Assembly: GCF_000255295.1 (NCBI RefSeq)
Contig: NC_017030.1
Span: forward strand, 7,104,328 to 7,168,327
Reading direction: 5' to 3'
DNA length: 64,000 nt
Source of the DNA: Corallococcus coralloides DSM 2259
GTDB taxonomy: Bacteria > Myxococcota > Myxococcia > Myxococcales > Myxococcaceae
Part shown: positions 18,241 through 26,418 of the stretch, in pieces
Numbering within the stretch: position 1 is the stretch's first letter
How the letters are laid out: the number at the start of each line of letters is the position of its first letter
Notes under the pieces: generated by a model
What the model was told of the DNA's origin: nothing
Databases searched by the model: none
Seen by the model: only the letters and a program-made list of their open reading frames with translations
Translations under genes and position numbers: made by a program

Positions 18241-19149
18241 TCAGGGGAAGTTGAGGCCACTCCACTGCGCCGTCCGGGCGCCATCCACATCCGTGACGCG
18301 CAGCTGGTAGCCCTCCAGCTCTGCGCTTTTGACATCGAACTCCAGGATCAAGGTCGCCTCAGATTCGGCCGAAATGGGTCCGGTCTGGAAGGGCGGAAAG
18401 GACTGCCACTCCTTTCCCTGCCGGTCCACCAGCACGGCCCTCCCGATGGTCCAAGGCTTCTTGTCGGCCGTCCTCAGTCCCCACTGCACGGCCCGTCGCG
18501 GGCCCGACGTGAACGCCGAACCTCTCATCAGCGTGAGTGAGCACGGGCGCCTGCACTCGATGGACCCCTCTGCTTTCATGGCCCCGATGCCAGGAAGCCG
18601 CGTCGAGGCCGTCAGGAGCCCCCGAAGACCCGTCGGCTCAGGCGCGCTCCCTCCCGAGGAAACACCTTCCTTCCGCAAGCGCTCGATCTCCGCGCGAAGT
18701 TGCTGCACTTCCTGGCGGTACGACTCCGCGGAACGCACCCGTCGGTAGACTTCCACCTGCCGATCCACGGCGCCTGAATCCACCACCAAGGTCAAAGACA
18801 ACCTTGAGGGAAGCGCCGAGCCCGCATCCTTGAAGGGAATGGACAGCTTCAAACTGCTTCCCCCCTGCAAGTCATCGGATGGCACGAGCACGAGAACGGA
18901 GCTGCCCGTGCTCACCCGTGCGAACTGTGCTCGTGAATCCAGGCTCAGTTGGTCCTGCTGGATGTCGGTATCGAAGAGGAGCGTCGTGCTCACCCCAGGC
19001 CCGATGTGGATGGGGCGCGTCCCCACACCGTCCGCTCCCACTTCCATCCGGAGCGTCGCCTCCACCGCATCGTTTCCGACGGGAGGAGCCGCCAATACAT
19101 GGGTCGACCAGAGAAGAACCGGAAGCGCGACGAACAGACAGGAGGGCAC
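18241..19149 (-). CDS. DUF2381 family secreted protein (myxobacterial paralogous family)
   Basis: The 302-residue protein starts at GTG 19149 (GAGGAG ten bases upstream) with a Sec signal ending near HVLAAPP. It has two beta-rich halves joined by a coiled coil rich in Glu/Arg/Leu at about 141-161. The layout (ST..LLFDTDI near residue 50, and a C-terminal domain starting GSIECRRPCSLTL) is that of DUF2381, a family I know only from Myxococcales. DUF2381 genes typically sit beside membrane Ser/Thr kinases, as here (kinase 119 bp upstream on the same strand). Function is unknown; a periplasmic partner or sensor domain for the kinase is a reasonable guess. Confidence 0.78.
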   Translation of the reverse strand: MPSCLFVALPVLLWSTHVLAAPPVGNDAVEATLRMEVGADGVGTRPIHIGPGVSTTLLFDTDIQQDQLSLDSRAQFARVSTGSSVLVLVPSDDLQGGSSLKLSIPFKDAGSALPSRLSLTLVVDSGAVDRQVEVYRRVRSAESYRQEVQQLRAEIERLRKEGVSSGGSAPEPTGLRGLLTASTRLPGIGAMKAEGSIECRRPCSLTLMRGSAFTSGPRRAVQWGLRTADKKPWTIGRAVLVDRQGKEWQSFPPFQTGPISAESEATLILEFDVKSAELEGYQLRVTDVDGARTAQWSGLNFP

Positions 19150-19268
19150 GGTGGGGAGGGCTCCTCGAACCGGGGCAGCAGGAGTTCCCTTCTATCATGA
19201 GGCGTTACGTGCACCTGCCGTTCGCGGATGACTCACCTCCACGAGTAGGCGTCGATGCGGCGAAGCGC

Positions 19269-21146
19269 CTACTCCCTGGGCTCGTAGTACACGTTGAGAC
19301 GCCTGACCGCCAACACACCGTCCAACTGGTTCGGGACCCACCGGGTCGTGGAGGTGGCCGGCGGGAAGTTTGGAAGGTACATAACGTGGCCATATTGACT
19401 GCGATTCTTGTCGAAGTACTCCATGCAAATGGGCACGACCCTCCCGTCAGGTAGGGTGGCCTCCGTGAAGAGCAACCGGGTGATTCCCGGTTCGAACACC
19501 GCGCGGCCCTTCACTTTCGTCCCTATCGGCAAGGCACCGCGCCTCGACCCCTCGTCATGGACGATGCCCTTGAGGGGTCCTTCACGGATCTCCGTCCTGT
19601 TTATCGTATCCTCCGTCAGCCAGAGGCCTTCCCAGGCGATCTGGCCGGACCTCAACTCCTTCATGGCCTCCTTGGCCCCCGCCGGGCACGGTTCGCTGCG
19701 ATCCCTGGGGGTGTTGGCGCTGCCGCCCGCGCACGACGCGCCCACGCAGGCCGCAACGGCTGCTCCAGCGAGCTTCCGCATGACACCGCCGTCCGCTCGC
19801 AGGGGCTTCACGGAGGCGGTCGCAACCTCGGTGGGCACGGGCGGAGTCGGCTCCACCGCAGCGGAAGCACCCGCATCCGGCGAAGACGCCACCGCGAGCA
19901 CGGCGGCATCGGGAAGACTCGGGGTTGGTGTCACGGACGAACTTCCTTTCTCAGACACAGGCGCTACGGCAGGTGGAGGCCGGTCCGGCGTCAGTCGCGC
20001 CAGCCCGAAGATCAAGAAGCCCAGCAGGAGTGCTCCCAGGCCAAGCACCGCGCCGGAACGACGGCGCCGCTTCGGCTCGACGGCCTCCGCGGGTGATGAC
20101 GGTTCCAGGGGCGCTGGCTCACGGACGTGCGCTGTCAGCTCCGTGGAACTCCCAGGGAACTGCGACAGCGACACCACGCCCCGGTCCAGACCGGAAGCAT
20201 CCGGATCCGCCGGGACATCCAGCGAGACCTTCCAGTCCGCGTGGCGCTTGTCCTTCGCCGCGTCCCAGAGTGCCTGCAGCAGCGTCTCCGTCCCCGAGTA
20301 GCGATCCTCGGGACGCTTGGAGAGCAGCCGCATCGCGATGTCCGACAGGCTGGAGGGGACCTTGGGGTTGATGTCCTTTGGCGCTCGCGGCACCACCGCC
20401 TCGATGGCGGGAAGCAATCGTTCGTAGGGAAGGCGTGGGTCGAAGGCGTAGCCATCCGTCAGGCACTCGTAGAGCAGCGCGCCCAGCGCATACAGGTCGC
20501 CTGGGATGCCCGCGTCGAAGTTCGCGCCGGACTTCCAGGAGCCTTCGCGCAGGAAGGTCACGCACTCGGGCGGCAGGAGGTGCGGCGACGCGGGCGCCAC
20601 GCCCACGGTCAGCGTGGAGGCTCCGGGGATGCGCGCCGTGCCCAGGTCGATGAGGATGGGGCGCTCATCCAGCCGGCGGATGAGCAGGTTGTCCGATTTG
20701 AGGTCGCGGTGATGCACGCCCCTGCGGTGGAGATCCGCCACCACCCGCACGACCTCCGTGTAGACGGTCAGCAGGTGCGCGGCGGAGGGCTTCACCCTCC
20801 AGCGCCACTCGTGGAACGTCTCGCCGTCCACGAAGTCGGTGACATGGAAGAGGTAGCCGTCCGGTGGCTCCGGCCAGCGATCCACGGCGTGCACGCGCGG
20901 CAGGTTGGGATGCGGCGCGCACGCGAGCAGCGCCGCCACCTCCCGCGCGATCCGTCCGTTGACGTCCTCTTCATCGCTGGCGTGCTGGTTCGCCGGCCGT
21001 AACGCGAGCTTCAGCGCGTAGACGTGCCCGCCCCGCTCCACCTTGAACACCCGGCCGAAGCCTCCCGCGCCAAGCGTCCCGACGATCCGCCAGGGGCCGA
21101 CGTGGTGACCGACTTCAAGCTGGTCCGGGTGAAGCGGCGTGGTCAT
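19269..21146 (-). CDS. membrane Ser/Thr protein kinase (Hanks type) with unusual C-terminal half
   Basis: A kinase domain fills residues 15-300: glycine loop GAGGFG (26-31), Lys46, catalytic loop HRDLKSDN (146-153) and DLG (167-169) in place of DFG. A juxtamembrane Arg/Lys cluster and one transmembrane segment (about 366-385) follow, then a Pro/Ala/Ser linker. At Met456 a second hydrophobic stretch begins that looks like a full lipoprotein signal (MRKLAGAAVAACVGASC) with a domain of about 150 residues behind it. So this may be a kinase fused to a former lipoprotein gene. Start ATG 21146. It is probably co-transcribed with the DUF2381 gene; phosphorylation targets are unknown. Confidence 0.88.
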   Translation of the reverse strand: MTTPLHPDQLEVGHHVGPWRIVGTLGAGGFGRVFKVERGGHVYALKLALRPANQHASDEEDVNGRIAREVAALLACAPHPNLPRVHAVDRWPEPPDGYLFHVTDFVDGETFHEWRWRVKPSAAHLLTVYTEVVRVVADLHRRGVHHRDLKSDNLLIRRLDERPILIDLGTARIPGASTLTVGVAPASPHLLPPECVTFLREGSWKSGANFDAGIPGDLYALGALLYECLTDGYAFDPRLPYERLLPAIEAVVPRAPKDINPKVPSSLSDIAMRLLSKRPEDRYSGTETLLQALWDAAKDKRHADWKVSLDVPADPDASGLDRGVVSLSQFPGSSTELTAHVREPAPLEPSSPAEAVEPKRRRRSGAVLGLGALLLGFLIFGLARLTPDRPPPAVAPVSEKGSSSVTPTPSLPDAAVLAVASSPDAGASAAVEPTPPVPTEVATASVKPLRADGGVMRKLAGAAVAACVGASCAGGSANTPRDRSEPCPAGAKEAMKELRSGQIAWEGLWLTEDTINRTEIREGPLKGIVHDEGSRRGALPIGTKVKGRAVFEPGITRLLFTEATLPDGRVVPICMEYFDKNRSQYGHVMYLPNFPPATSTTRWVPNQLDGVLAVRRLNVYYEPRE

Positions 21147-21524
21147 GACCGTGACTCAAGCCGTGACACAACCTGGGAGGTGGGGACGACCACCCGGGTT
21201 TTCAGGACCGCCGAGGGCGCCTTCCCTGCCACACCCCACCGCGGAGGTCGGATTCCCCGCAATCCGCGAGCGTGCCCGGCCGATGACGGCGCGGACCCAC
21301 TTGGCGGAACCACCCAGGGAGCGGTGTTCAATGCGGACAACCTCCGGGGTTGACCCTATCTGGCCCTGCGGGGCTGTCACGTTTTTTCGTGACGCAGCAG
21401 GAGGGTCGACCCTGAACGGGCGTCCAACCCGCCAGGCAGCCTGAGGTTCGTGAAACAGGTTTCAGCCCGTCCGGATGTGACAGGGGGCCCTGCCTGGGAT
21501 CGCGTGGGGCCCGTCTCCGGCCAG
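21147..21524. promoter_or_regulatory. intergenic region with nested inverted repeats upstream of the kinase
   Basis: No convincing gene is seen in these 378 bp. The region contains GTCACG (21376-21381) and CGTGAC (21388-21393) separated by six T, with CCTGC (21365-21369) and GCAGG (21397-21401) further out. Two palindromic 11-mers flank it, GGGTTGACCCT (21347-21357) and GGGTCGACCCT (21403-21413), differing at one base. The T-run is inside the loop, so it is not a normal terminator. Position suggests control of the kinase transcript and/or the 3' end of the TfuA gene. Confidence 0.5.
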
Positions 21525-22784
21525 CTATTCGCCTTCGTCGGACGTGTCGTCCGCTTCCGCCAGCGCGCGGGCGGCCTGTTCCCACTGGCCTCCCAATCGC
21601 GCTTCGGAAGCCAGGGCTTCGTCCCAGGAGGGACCATCCGGGAGGAGCCGGGACGCGTGCGTCAAGGCCAGGCGCTCCAGCGCGCGGGCTTCGCACAGGC
21701 GGCGCAGCTCCAGCGCATCGAGCCCGTTCGCGGCGAGGAAGGCCTCACGGCGCGAGGCCCGGACCTTCCGCTCGTTCCACCACTCGGCCTCCTCCGCGGC
21801 GATCTCCTCCTCCGTCGCGTCGAGGCCCAGCGAACGCGCCCAGCCCGCGAGCAGTGCCCGCCGCAGGCCCGCCTCCGCCCAGGCCGCCGCATCGGGCGCG
21901 CCGCGCAGCAGCTCCATCACGCGCCCGGAGTCCACGGCGCGGGAACCCACGCGCGTCATGTCCTCCATCAGGCGCCGGCGCCTCACCAGCGACGAGGGAT
22001 TGCGCCGCGCTCCCGGTTGCATCGGAGGCGCACGGCTCACGAACTCCGCGCCCGCGCGCACGCACTCGATGGCGTCCAGCCGCTTGAGGTCCTCCACTCC
22101 CCCCGCGAACCAGGCGTCCCAGGCTTCGCGCACGGGCCGGGTCCACGCGGGCTCCACGGCCTCGCGGATCCGGGTCCAGGTGCGCTCCTGATAGAAGATG
22201 CCCGCGGCCGCGTCCACCAGGGCCTGTGCCCCCAAACGCCCCAGCACGCGCGCCTTTCGCGCCAGCTCCGCCGCGTGCCGCACGTTCACCAGGGGCACGG
22301 TGAGGGGACGCCAACCGTGTTCGGCGTCCGCGTGCAGCAGCGCCACTTCCGAGTCGTCCACCGCTACGCCGTCGCGATACCAGCCGAAGATGCGGCCCAC
22401 GCCGACCACGCCGTGCTCGGACAGCTCGGCGGCACGCAGCGCGCCCATGCTGCCTCCGCCGAAGACGGCCACTCCGGCCTCCAGCGCCGCGAGCAGTTCG
22501 TGATGCCACACGGACGGCTGCGCCTCGAAGACGCCGTCCACCAGGACCAGTGCGCGGGGCTTGAGCGACAACGCCCGCCACACGTCCCCTTGCCGCGCGG
22601 GAGGCAACACCGTGCACGGCGCGATCCGCCGGGCTTCGGCCGCGGGCAACGAAGGCCCCAGGAACACCACCAGGTCCTCGGACCGGCGCTTCACGCGACT
22701 TCCCTCACGCGCGGACCCGCTCGCGGCATCCGAGACGCCCTGGACCACGGCCCCGGCACCCTTCACACCTGACCGCCGCTTCAC
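21525..22784 (-). CDS. TfuA-like protein, YcaO partner
   Basis: The 419-residue protein's N-terminal half has the TfuA core: VVFLGPSLPAAEA, the VLVDGVFEAQPSVWHHEL segment, and GGGSMGALRAAEL near residue 100. TfuA acts with YcaO to install peptide backbone thioamides, supplying sulfur or presenting substrate. The C-terminal half is helical and charged, longer than a minimal TfuA domain. GTG 22784 overlaps the YcaO stop by 4 bp (GTGA) behind GGAG, which decides the start and shows coupling. No E1-like, protease or transporter gene of a standard RiPP cluster is adjacent. Confidence 0.85.
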   Translation of the reverse strand: MKRRSGVKGAGAVVQGVSDAASGSAREGSRVKRRSEDLVVFLGPSLPAAEARRIAPCTVLPPARQGDVWRALSLKPRALVLVDGVFEAQPSVWHHELLAALEAGVAVFGGGSMGALRAAELSEHGVVGVGRIFGWYRDGVAVDDSEVALLHADAEHGWRPLTVPLVNVRHAAELARKARVLGRLGAQALVDAAAGIFYQERTWTRIREAVEPAWTRPVREAWDAWFAGGVEDLKRLDAIECVRAGAEFVSRAPPMQPGARRNPSSLVRRRRLMEDMTRVGSRAVDSGRVMELLRGAPDAAAWAEAGLRRALLAGWARSLGLDATEEEIAAEEAEWWNERKVRASRREAFLAANGLDALELRRLCEARALERLALTHASRLLPDGPSWDEALASEARLGGQWEQAARALAEADDTSDEGE

Positions 22785-23935
22785 AGGAGCTCCGAGACGC
22801 GCATGCCCGGCACCACGACCTTCCACACGTGCAGCCCGGGCACCGGTGCGTCCAGTGCCACGCCCGCCACCTGTTTGAACCCCGCGCCGTCCAGCAGCGA
22901 CAACACCGTGCGCACCTTCGCCGCCGCGGTCTTCGCTCGCCGGTCCATCGCGTCCGGCATCGCGTCCACCTCGCGACGGGGCCGCACCTCCGATAGGGCT
23001 TGCGCGAACCCCAGCGCCGCCTCGCGGTCCGCCGCCGCCACGTCCTCACGGGCTCCGTGGATGTCCGTCAGCCGCGATTGCGCCGCCTCCAGCAAGGCCT
23101 TCAGCAACGCCTCATCCCGGTCCATCGCGCACGCATAGCCGGCCGTGAGCGGCACCGGCCCTTCGTCCGCGTCCACCAGCACCGCCGCCGCCACGGGCAG
23201 CCCCACCCTCCCGCGCGTCCGGGGCGCGGGCGTCACATCGAAGAGATAGGCCTGAAACCCCTGGGCCTTCAGCGCGTCCCTCAGCGCGGCCGTGCGCGGA
23301 GCCCCGTCCTCCAGCGTCTCCGGCCGCAGCATCCGCCCCACCACGCCCTCCTCCGACCAGCCCTCCGGCAAGGCCCGCGACAGCTGGTCTCGCTCCGTGG
23401 CCTCCAGCAGCGCGTGCAGCAGCGCCGCGTCCGACTCCGGATGCGCCCCGGAGCCATTCGTCGTCCACGCCACCGACACCGGCCCCAGTTCCACCGTCCC
23501 CGCAGGCGGGCAGTACACCCCCTGCGCGGGCACCCAGACCCGCCCGCCCCCGGCCAGCGTCCGCGCCTCGCACCACGAGAGCCGCACCGCCGGCCCCGCG
23601 AGCCTCGGCGCCACCACCGCGCCCGCCGACCCGAGCGACTCCACGCCCCAGACCGTGTCGCCTGTCCGCTCCAGCTCCGTCCGGGAACCCCAGCGCAGCC
23701 GCTCCGGCCGCACCGTCTCCGCCGCCCACAGCTCCGCGGTCTCGAAGAGCGCGCCCCGGGCCGCGGCCTCGAACGTCAGCCCCTTGCCATTACACACCTG
23801 GAGCACGTGCCCACCCGGACGCACCGCGCAGGCGACCTCCACGCCGGTGCGGTCCAGGCCGGTGACGCGGGCAACCCGGGTCACGCCCAGGCCTCGGGCC
23901 AGGGCATCGAGAAAGGCGGGGGAGATGGATTCCAT
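22781..23935 (-). CDS. YcaO-domain ATP-dependent cyclodehydratase/thioamidase
   Basis: The 384-residue protein has YcaO ATP-site helices: GALFETAELWAAE, a central HALLEATERDQL and ALLKALLEAAQSRLT with the E-x-x-Q-x-R pattern. The Pro-rich C-terminal motif of azoline-forming YcaOs (PxPxP) is absent; the chain ends VVVPGMRVSELL, which fits a thioamide-forming rather than azoline-forming type. TfuA is coupled directly downstream. ATG 23935 starts the family's first helix, though an ATG 17 codons upstream is possible. The gene diverges from a peroxiredoxin. The substrate peptide is not in view, so a RiPP precursor elsewhere or a housekeeping protein target are both open. Confidence 0.87.
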   Translation of the reverse strand: MESISPAFLDALARGLGVTRVARVTGLDRTGVEVACAVRPGGHVLQVCNGKGLTFEAAARGALFETAELWAAETVRPERLRWGSRTELERTGDTVWGVESLGSAGAVVAPRLAGPAVRLSWCEARTLAGGGRVWVPAQGVYCPPAGTVELGPVSVAWTTNGSGAHPESDAALLHALLEATERDQLSRALPEGWSEEGVVGRMLRPETLEDGAPRTAALRDALKAQGFQAYLFDVTPAPRTRGRVGLPVAAAVLVDADEGPVPLTAGYACAMDRDEALLKALLEAAQSRLTDIHGAREDVAAADREAALGFAQALSEVRPRREVDAMPDAMDRRAKTAAAKVRTVLSLLDGAGFKQVAGVALDAPVPGLHVWKVVVPGMRVSELL

Positions 23936-24056
23936 CAAGGCAGGTGACACGGAGGGGCACCTTAGCGGACGCCCGGCGCGGCGCGGCATGGGATGACGGG
24001 GAAAACGTGGTAGGGGAAGGACAGCCCCCGCCGTATCGGGATGGAGCGCGCATCGA

Positions 24057-24533
24057 ATGATTGCCGTCGGAGAACTCGCACCGGACTTCGCAGCGACCGA
24101 CTGCCACGGGCAGACCGTTCGATTGTCGGAGCTGCGAGGCCGGCGCGTCGTGCTCTTCTTCTTCCCCCGCGCCTTCACCGTGGGCTGCACCATCGAGAAC
24201 CGCGCCTTCAGGGACAACCACGAGCGGATCCGCTCGCTGGGCGCGGAACTGGTCGGCGTCTCCGTGGACACGCTCACCACCCAGTGCGACTTCGCCGAAC
24301 AAGAGGGCATCCACTTCGCCCTCCTGGGAGATGACGAACGGCGGATCAGCCGCTCCTGGGGCGTGCTGTGGCCGATCCTCAATATCGACCGGCGCGTCAC
24401 CTTCATCATCGGCGCGGACGGCGTCGTGGAACACGTCATCCACCACGAGGTGCGCGTCTACCGCCACCTGGACGACGTGCTGAAGTACCTCCAGGCCCAC
24501 CCCGCCCCGGGCAGCGACTCCGCCTCCGCCTGA
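24057..24533 (+). CDS. peroxiredoxin, AhpC/TSA-Bcp family
   Basis: The 158-residue thioredoxin-fold protein has the peroxidatic motif PRAFTVGCTIENRAFRD, in which Thr and Cys form the peroxide site at about residues 42-45. Bcp-type enzymes reduce hydrogen peroxide and alkyl peroxides with thioredoxin. A resolving Cys five residues on, as in E. coli Bcp, is absent, so it is probably a 1-Cys enzyme. ATG 24057 is preceded by a TGGAG element. It is divergent from ycaO with 121 bp between. Confidence 0.88.
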   Translation: MIAVGELAPDFAATDCHGQTVRLSELRGRRVVLFFFPRAFTVGCTIENRAFRDNHERIRSLGAELVGVSVDTLTTQCDFAEQEGIHFALLGDDERRISRSWGVLWPILNIDRRVTFIIGADGVVEHVIHHEVRVYRHLDDVLKYLQAHPAPGSDSASA

Positions 24534-24597
24534 TGCCTTGCGCCCGCCCGCCTGCCCGGTACCGGACGTCTCCCGCATGTCCCCGGAGGCGAAAAAC

Positions 24598-24622
24598 GGG
24601 CCGGAAAATAACCTTCCGGCCC
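24598..24622. terminator. 9-bp hairpin after the peroxiredoxin gene
   Basis: GGGCCGGAA (24598-24606) pairs perfectly with TTCCGGCCC (24614-24622) around a 7-base loop. Reading on the plus strand it is only weakly followed by T; on the minus strand it is followed by five T. It separates the peroxiredoxin from the sigma-factor operon and may act in either direction. Confidence 0.5.
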
Positions 24623-24641
24623 CTGGAGGGTTTGCGCCCCT

Positions 24642-25256
24642 GTGAGCGGACGGGTCCTTGGACTGGTGCGGCCCGGTGGGGCCGTGAGCGCTCTCTCGGA
24701 TGAGGCCCTGTGCGGGGCCTTCCTCGCGGGGGACGCGACGGCGTTCGGCCAGCTCTTCGAACGGCACCGGGGCCTCGTCTTCTCGCTGATGCGCCGCTAC
24801 ACCGTGAGCGCGGAGGACGCGGCGGACCTGACGCAGCAGGCCTTCCTCCGGGCCCTGGAAGCATCGCGGCGGGTGTTCGCGCGCTTCACGCCCACCACGC
24901 CCACGCCGTTCCGTTCGTGGCTGGTGCGGGTGGCGCTCAACCTGGCGAAGAACCACGCGCGCCAGGGGCTGCGGTGGCGGCCGGTGCTGGTGGAGTCGGT
25001 GACGGATGACGTGGCGGCGGACATGAGCGAGGGCGCGGACGCGTCCCTGGAGCGCACCCAGCAGGGCCAACGGGTGCGCCAGGCGGTGCTGGCCCTGCCC
25101 CGCCGCCAGCGCGAGGTGCTGACGCTGCGGGTGGACGGCGGTCTGCCGTTCAAGGACATCGCGCAGACGCTGGGCATCACGGAGAACAACGCGAAGGTGC
25201 AGTTCCACCACGCGGTGAAACGCTTGAAGGCCGACGTGGCCGGGGAGACGCAGTGA
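24642..25256 (+). CDS. ECF-family RNA polymerase sigma factor
   Basis: The 204-residue protein has sigma region 2 (FGQLFERHRGLVFSLMRRY through DLTQQAFLRALEA) and region 4 (LPRRQREVLTLRVDGGLPFKDIAQTLGI) with no sigma-3 domain, as in ECF factors. GTG 24642 follows GGAGGG at 24625-24630; GTG 24684 is a shorter option that starts nearer the conserved LSDEALCGAF. Its stop codon overlaps the anti-sigma start (TGATG), the usual ECF/anti-sigma arrangement. ECF operons are often self-regulated, but I could not pick out a convincing promoter. Confidence 0.93.
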   Translation: MSGRVLGLVRPGGAVSALSDEALCGAFLAGDATAFGQLFERHRGLVFSLMRRYTVSAEDAADLTQQAFLRALEASRRVFARFTPTTPTPFRSWLVRVALNLAKNHARQGLRWRPVLVESVTDDVAADMSEGADASLERTQQGQRVRQAVLALPRRQREVLTLRVDGGLPFKDIAQTLGITENNAKVQFHHAVKRLKADVAGETQ

Positions 25257-25798
25257 TGGGTGCGTGCGTGGAATACGAGGAGCAGGCGAGCCTCCACGCC
25301 GCGGAGGCGCTGGAGGGCGAGGAGGCCGCGCGCTTCCAGGCCCACCTGGAGTCCTGCGCGGCCTGTCAGGCGGAGGTGGCCTCCGCGCGCGAGGTCCTGG
25401 GCCTGGTGGCGCTGCCACCCCAGACGCCCGTGGAGGTGCGCGCGCAGGAAGGCCTGGGGGTCAGGACGCTGGCGGCGTGGCGCCGGGAGCAGACGCGCCG
25501 GGGCATGGGCCGCCGGGCGCTGGGTTCGCTCGCGGCCGTGGCGGCGGTGGTGGCGCTGATGTTGGGGCCGTCCGCGCTGGAGCGGATCAAGGCGCCCCGC
25601 CCCCCGGTGACGACGCCGGCCTCCGTGCAGTCCGCGAGCGCCCGCGACGACGTGGACGCGGAGACGCTGGCCGCCTTCGAGGCATGGGCCGGGTTGGATC
25701 CGCTGGAGGACGACGGCTCGGGGTACGGCTTGGATGAGGACCTGTCGTGGGACGACTCCGGCCTGGACGGGGACTTCGACCTGGGAGAGACACTGTGA
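25256..25798 (+). CDS. zinc-finger (ZAS) transmembrane anti-sigma factor
   Basis: The 180-residue product starts at ATG 25256, sharing one base with the sigma stop. Its N-terminus shows the ZAS zinc site: an early His, then HLESCAACQAEV (HxxxCxxC) at about 31-42. A transmembrane helix (SLAAVAAVVALMLGPSAL, about 100-117) leads to a short, very acidic outer tail rich in Asp/Gly. It would hold the sigma factor at the inner membrane until a signal arrives. Coupled to the sigma gene upstream and to the next gene by a GTGA overlap. Confidence 0.88.
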   Translation: MGACVEYEEQASLHAAEALEGEEAARFQAHLESCAACQAEVASAREVLGLVALPPQTPVEVRAQEGLGVRTLAAWRREQTRRGMGRRALGSLAAVAAVVALMLGPSALERIKAPRPPVTTPASVQSASARDDVDAETLAAFEAWAGLDPLEDDGSGYGLDEDLSWDDSGLDGDFDLGETL

Positions 25799-26292
25799 AG
25801 ACGATGAAGCGGATGACCTGGGCGCTCGCGTTCGCGCTGCCGATGATGGCGATCGCGCAGCCTGGACCGAGGGAGCCGGGGGCGCGTGACGCCGACCGCA
25901 TGGCCCGGGCCGAGCAGCGGCAGCGGCTGCGGCAGGTGCTGGAGCTGGCGGACACGCTGGAGCTGGACAGCGCGCAGGCTTTGAAGATGGATGAGACGCT
26001 GCGCCGCTTCGAGGACCGGCGCCGGCCGCTGCGCGAGCAGGTGCGGGACTCGGCGCGCATCCTCCACCTGGCGTCGCGGGGCGACAGCGCGGCGCTGGGT
26101 CAGGTGGACTCGGCGGCGCAGAAGGTCTTCGACGCCCGCGCGCAGATCGCCGCGCTGGACCGGGAGCTGTACCAGGCGCTCGCCAAGGACCTGACCCCGG
26201 AGAAGCGCGCGCGGCTGGCCGTGGTCATGGCCCGCTCCGAGGGCATGAAGGGGCTGAAGGCCAAGGGACCGAAGGAATCGCGCGGCGACTGA
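25795..26292 (+). CDS. periplasmic Spy/CpxP/ZraP-like helical protein
   Basis: GTG 25795 overlaps the anti-sigma stop by 4 bp, so this 165-residue protein is the third gene of the ECF operon; ATG 25804 is the alternative. A Sec signal ending in AIAQP is followed by an all-helical, Arg/Glu/Leu-rich body with the KDLTPEKRARLAVVM motif seen in Spy, CpxP and ZraP-like chaperones or metal sensors. The arrangement suggests an envelope-stress module in which this protein senses or relieves the stress. Family membership is by pattern only. Confidence 0.7.
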   Translation: MKTMKRMTWALAFALPMMAIAQPGPREPGARDADRMARAEQRQRLRQVLELADTLELDSAQALKMDETLRRFEDRRRPLREQVRDSARILHLASRGDSAALGQVDSAAQKVFDARAQIAALDRELYQALAKDLTPEKRARLAVVMARSEGMKGLKAKGPKESRGD

Positions 26293-26418
26293 GGACGCCC
26301 CTCCCCGGAGTCGGAGGCGAACGGACGGGCACGGCCGGGCATCCCCCGGAGCCATCCCCAAGGTCATGGCATCGACCGGGCTCCTACCCCAAGGGGCCCC
26401 CTCCCCCTGGAGTCCGCC

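Noticed and set aside
21376-21393. GTCACG-T6-CGTGAC as a terminator of the TfuA gene
   Set aside because: The T-run is in the loop and no T-run follows the stem on either strand, so a termination role is not supported.
21147-21524. A RiPP precursor gene next to tfuA
   Set aside because: Frames of 60-80 codons exist on the minus strand, but none has a ribosome site or a leader/core composition that I would accept.
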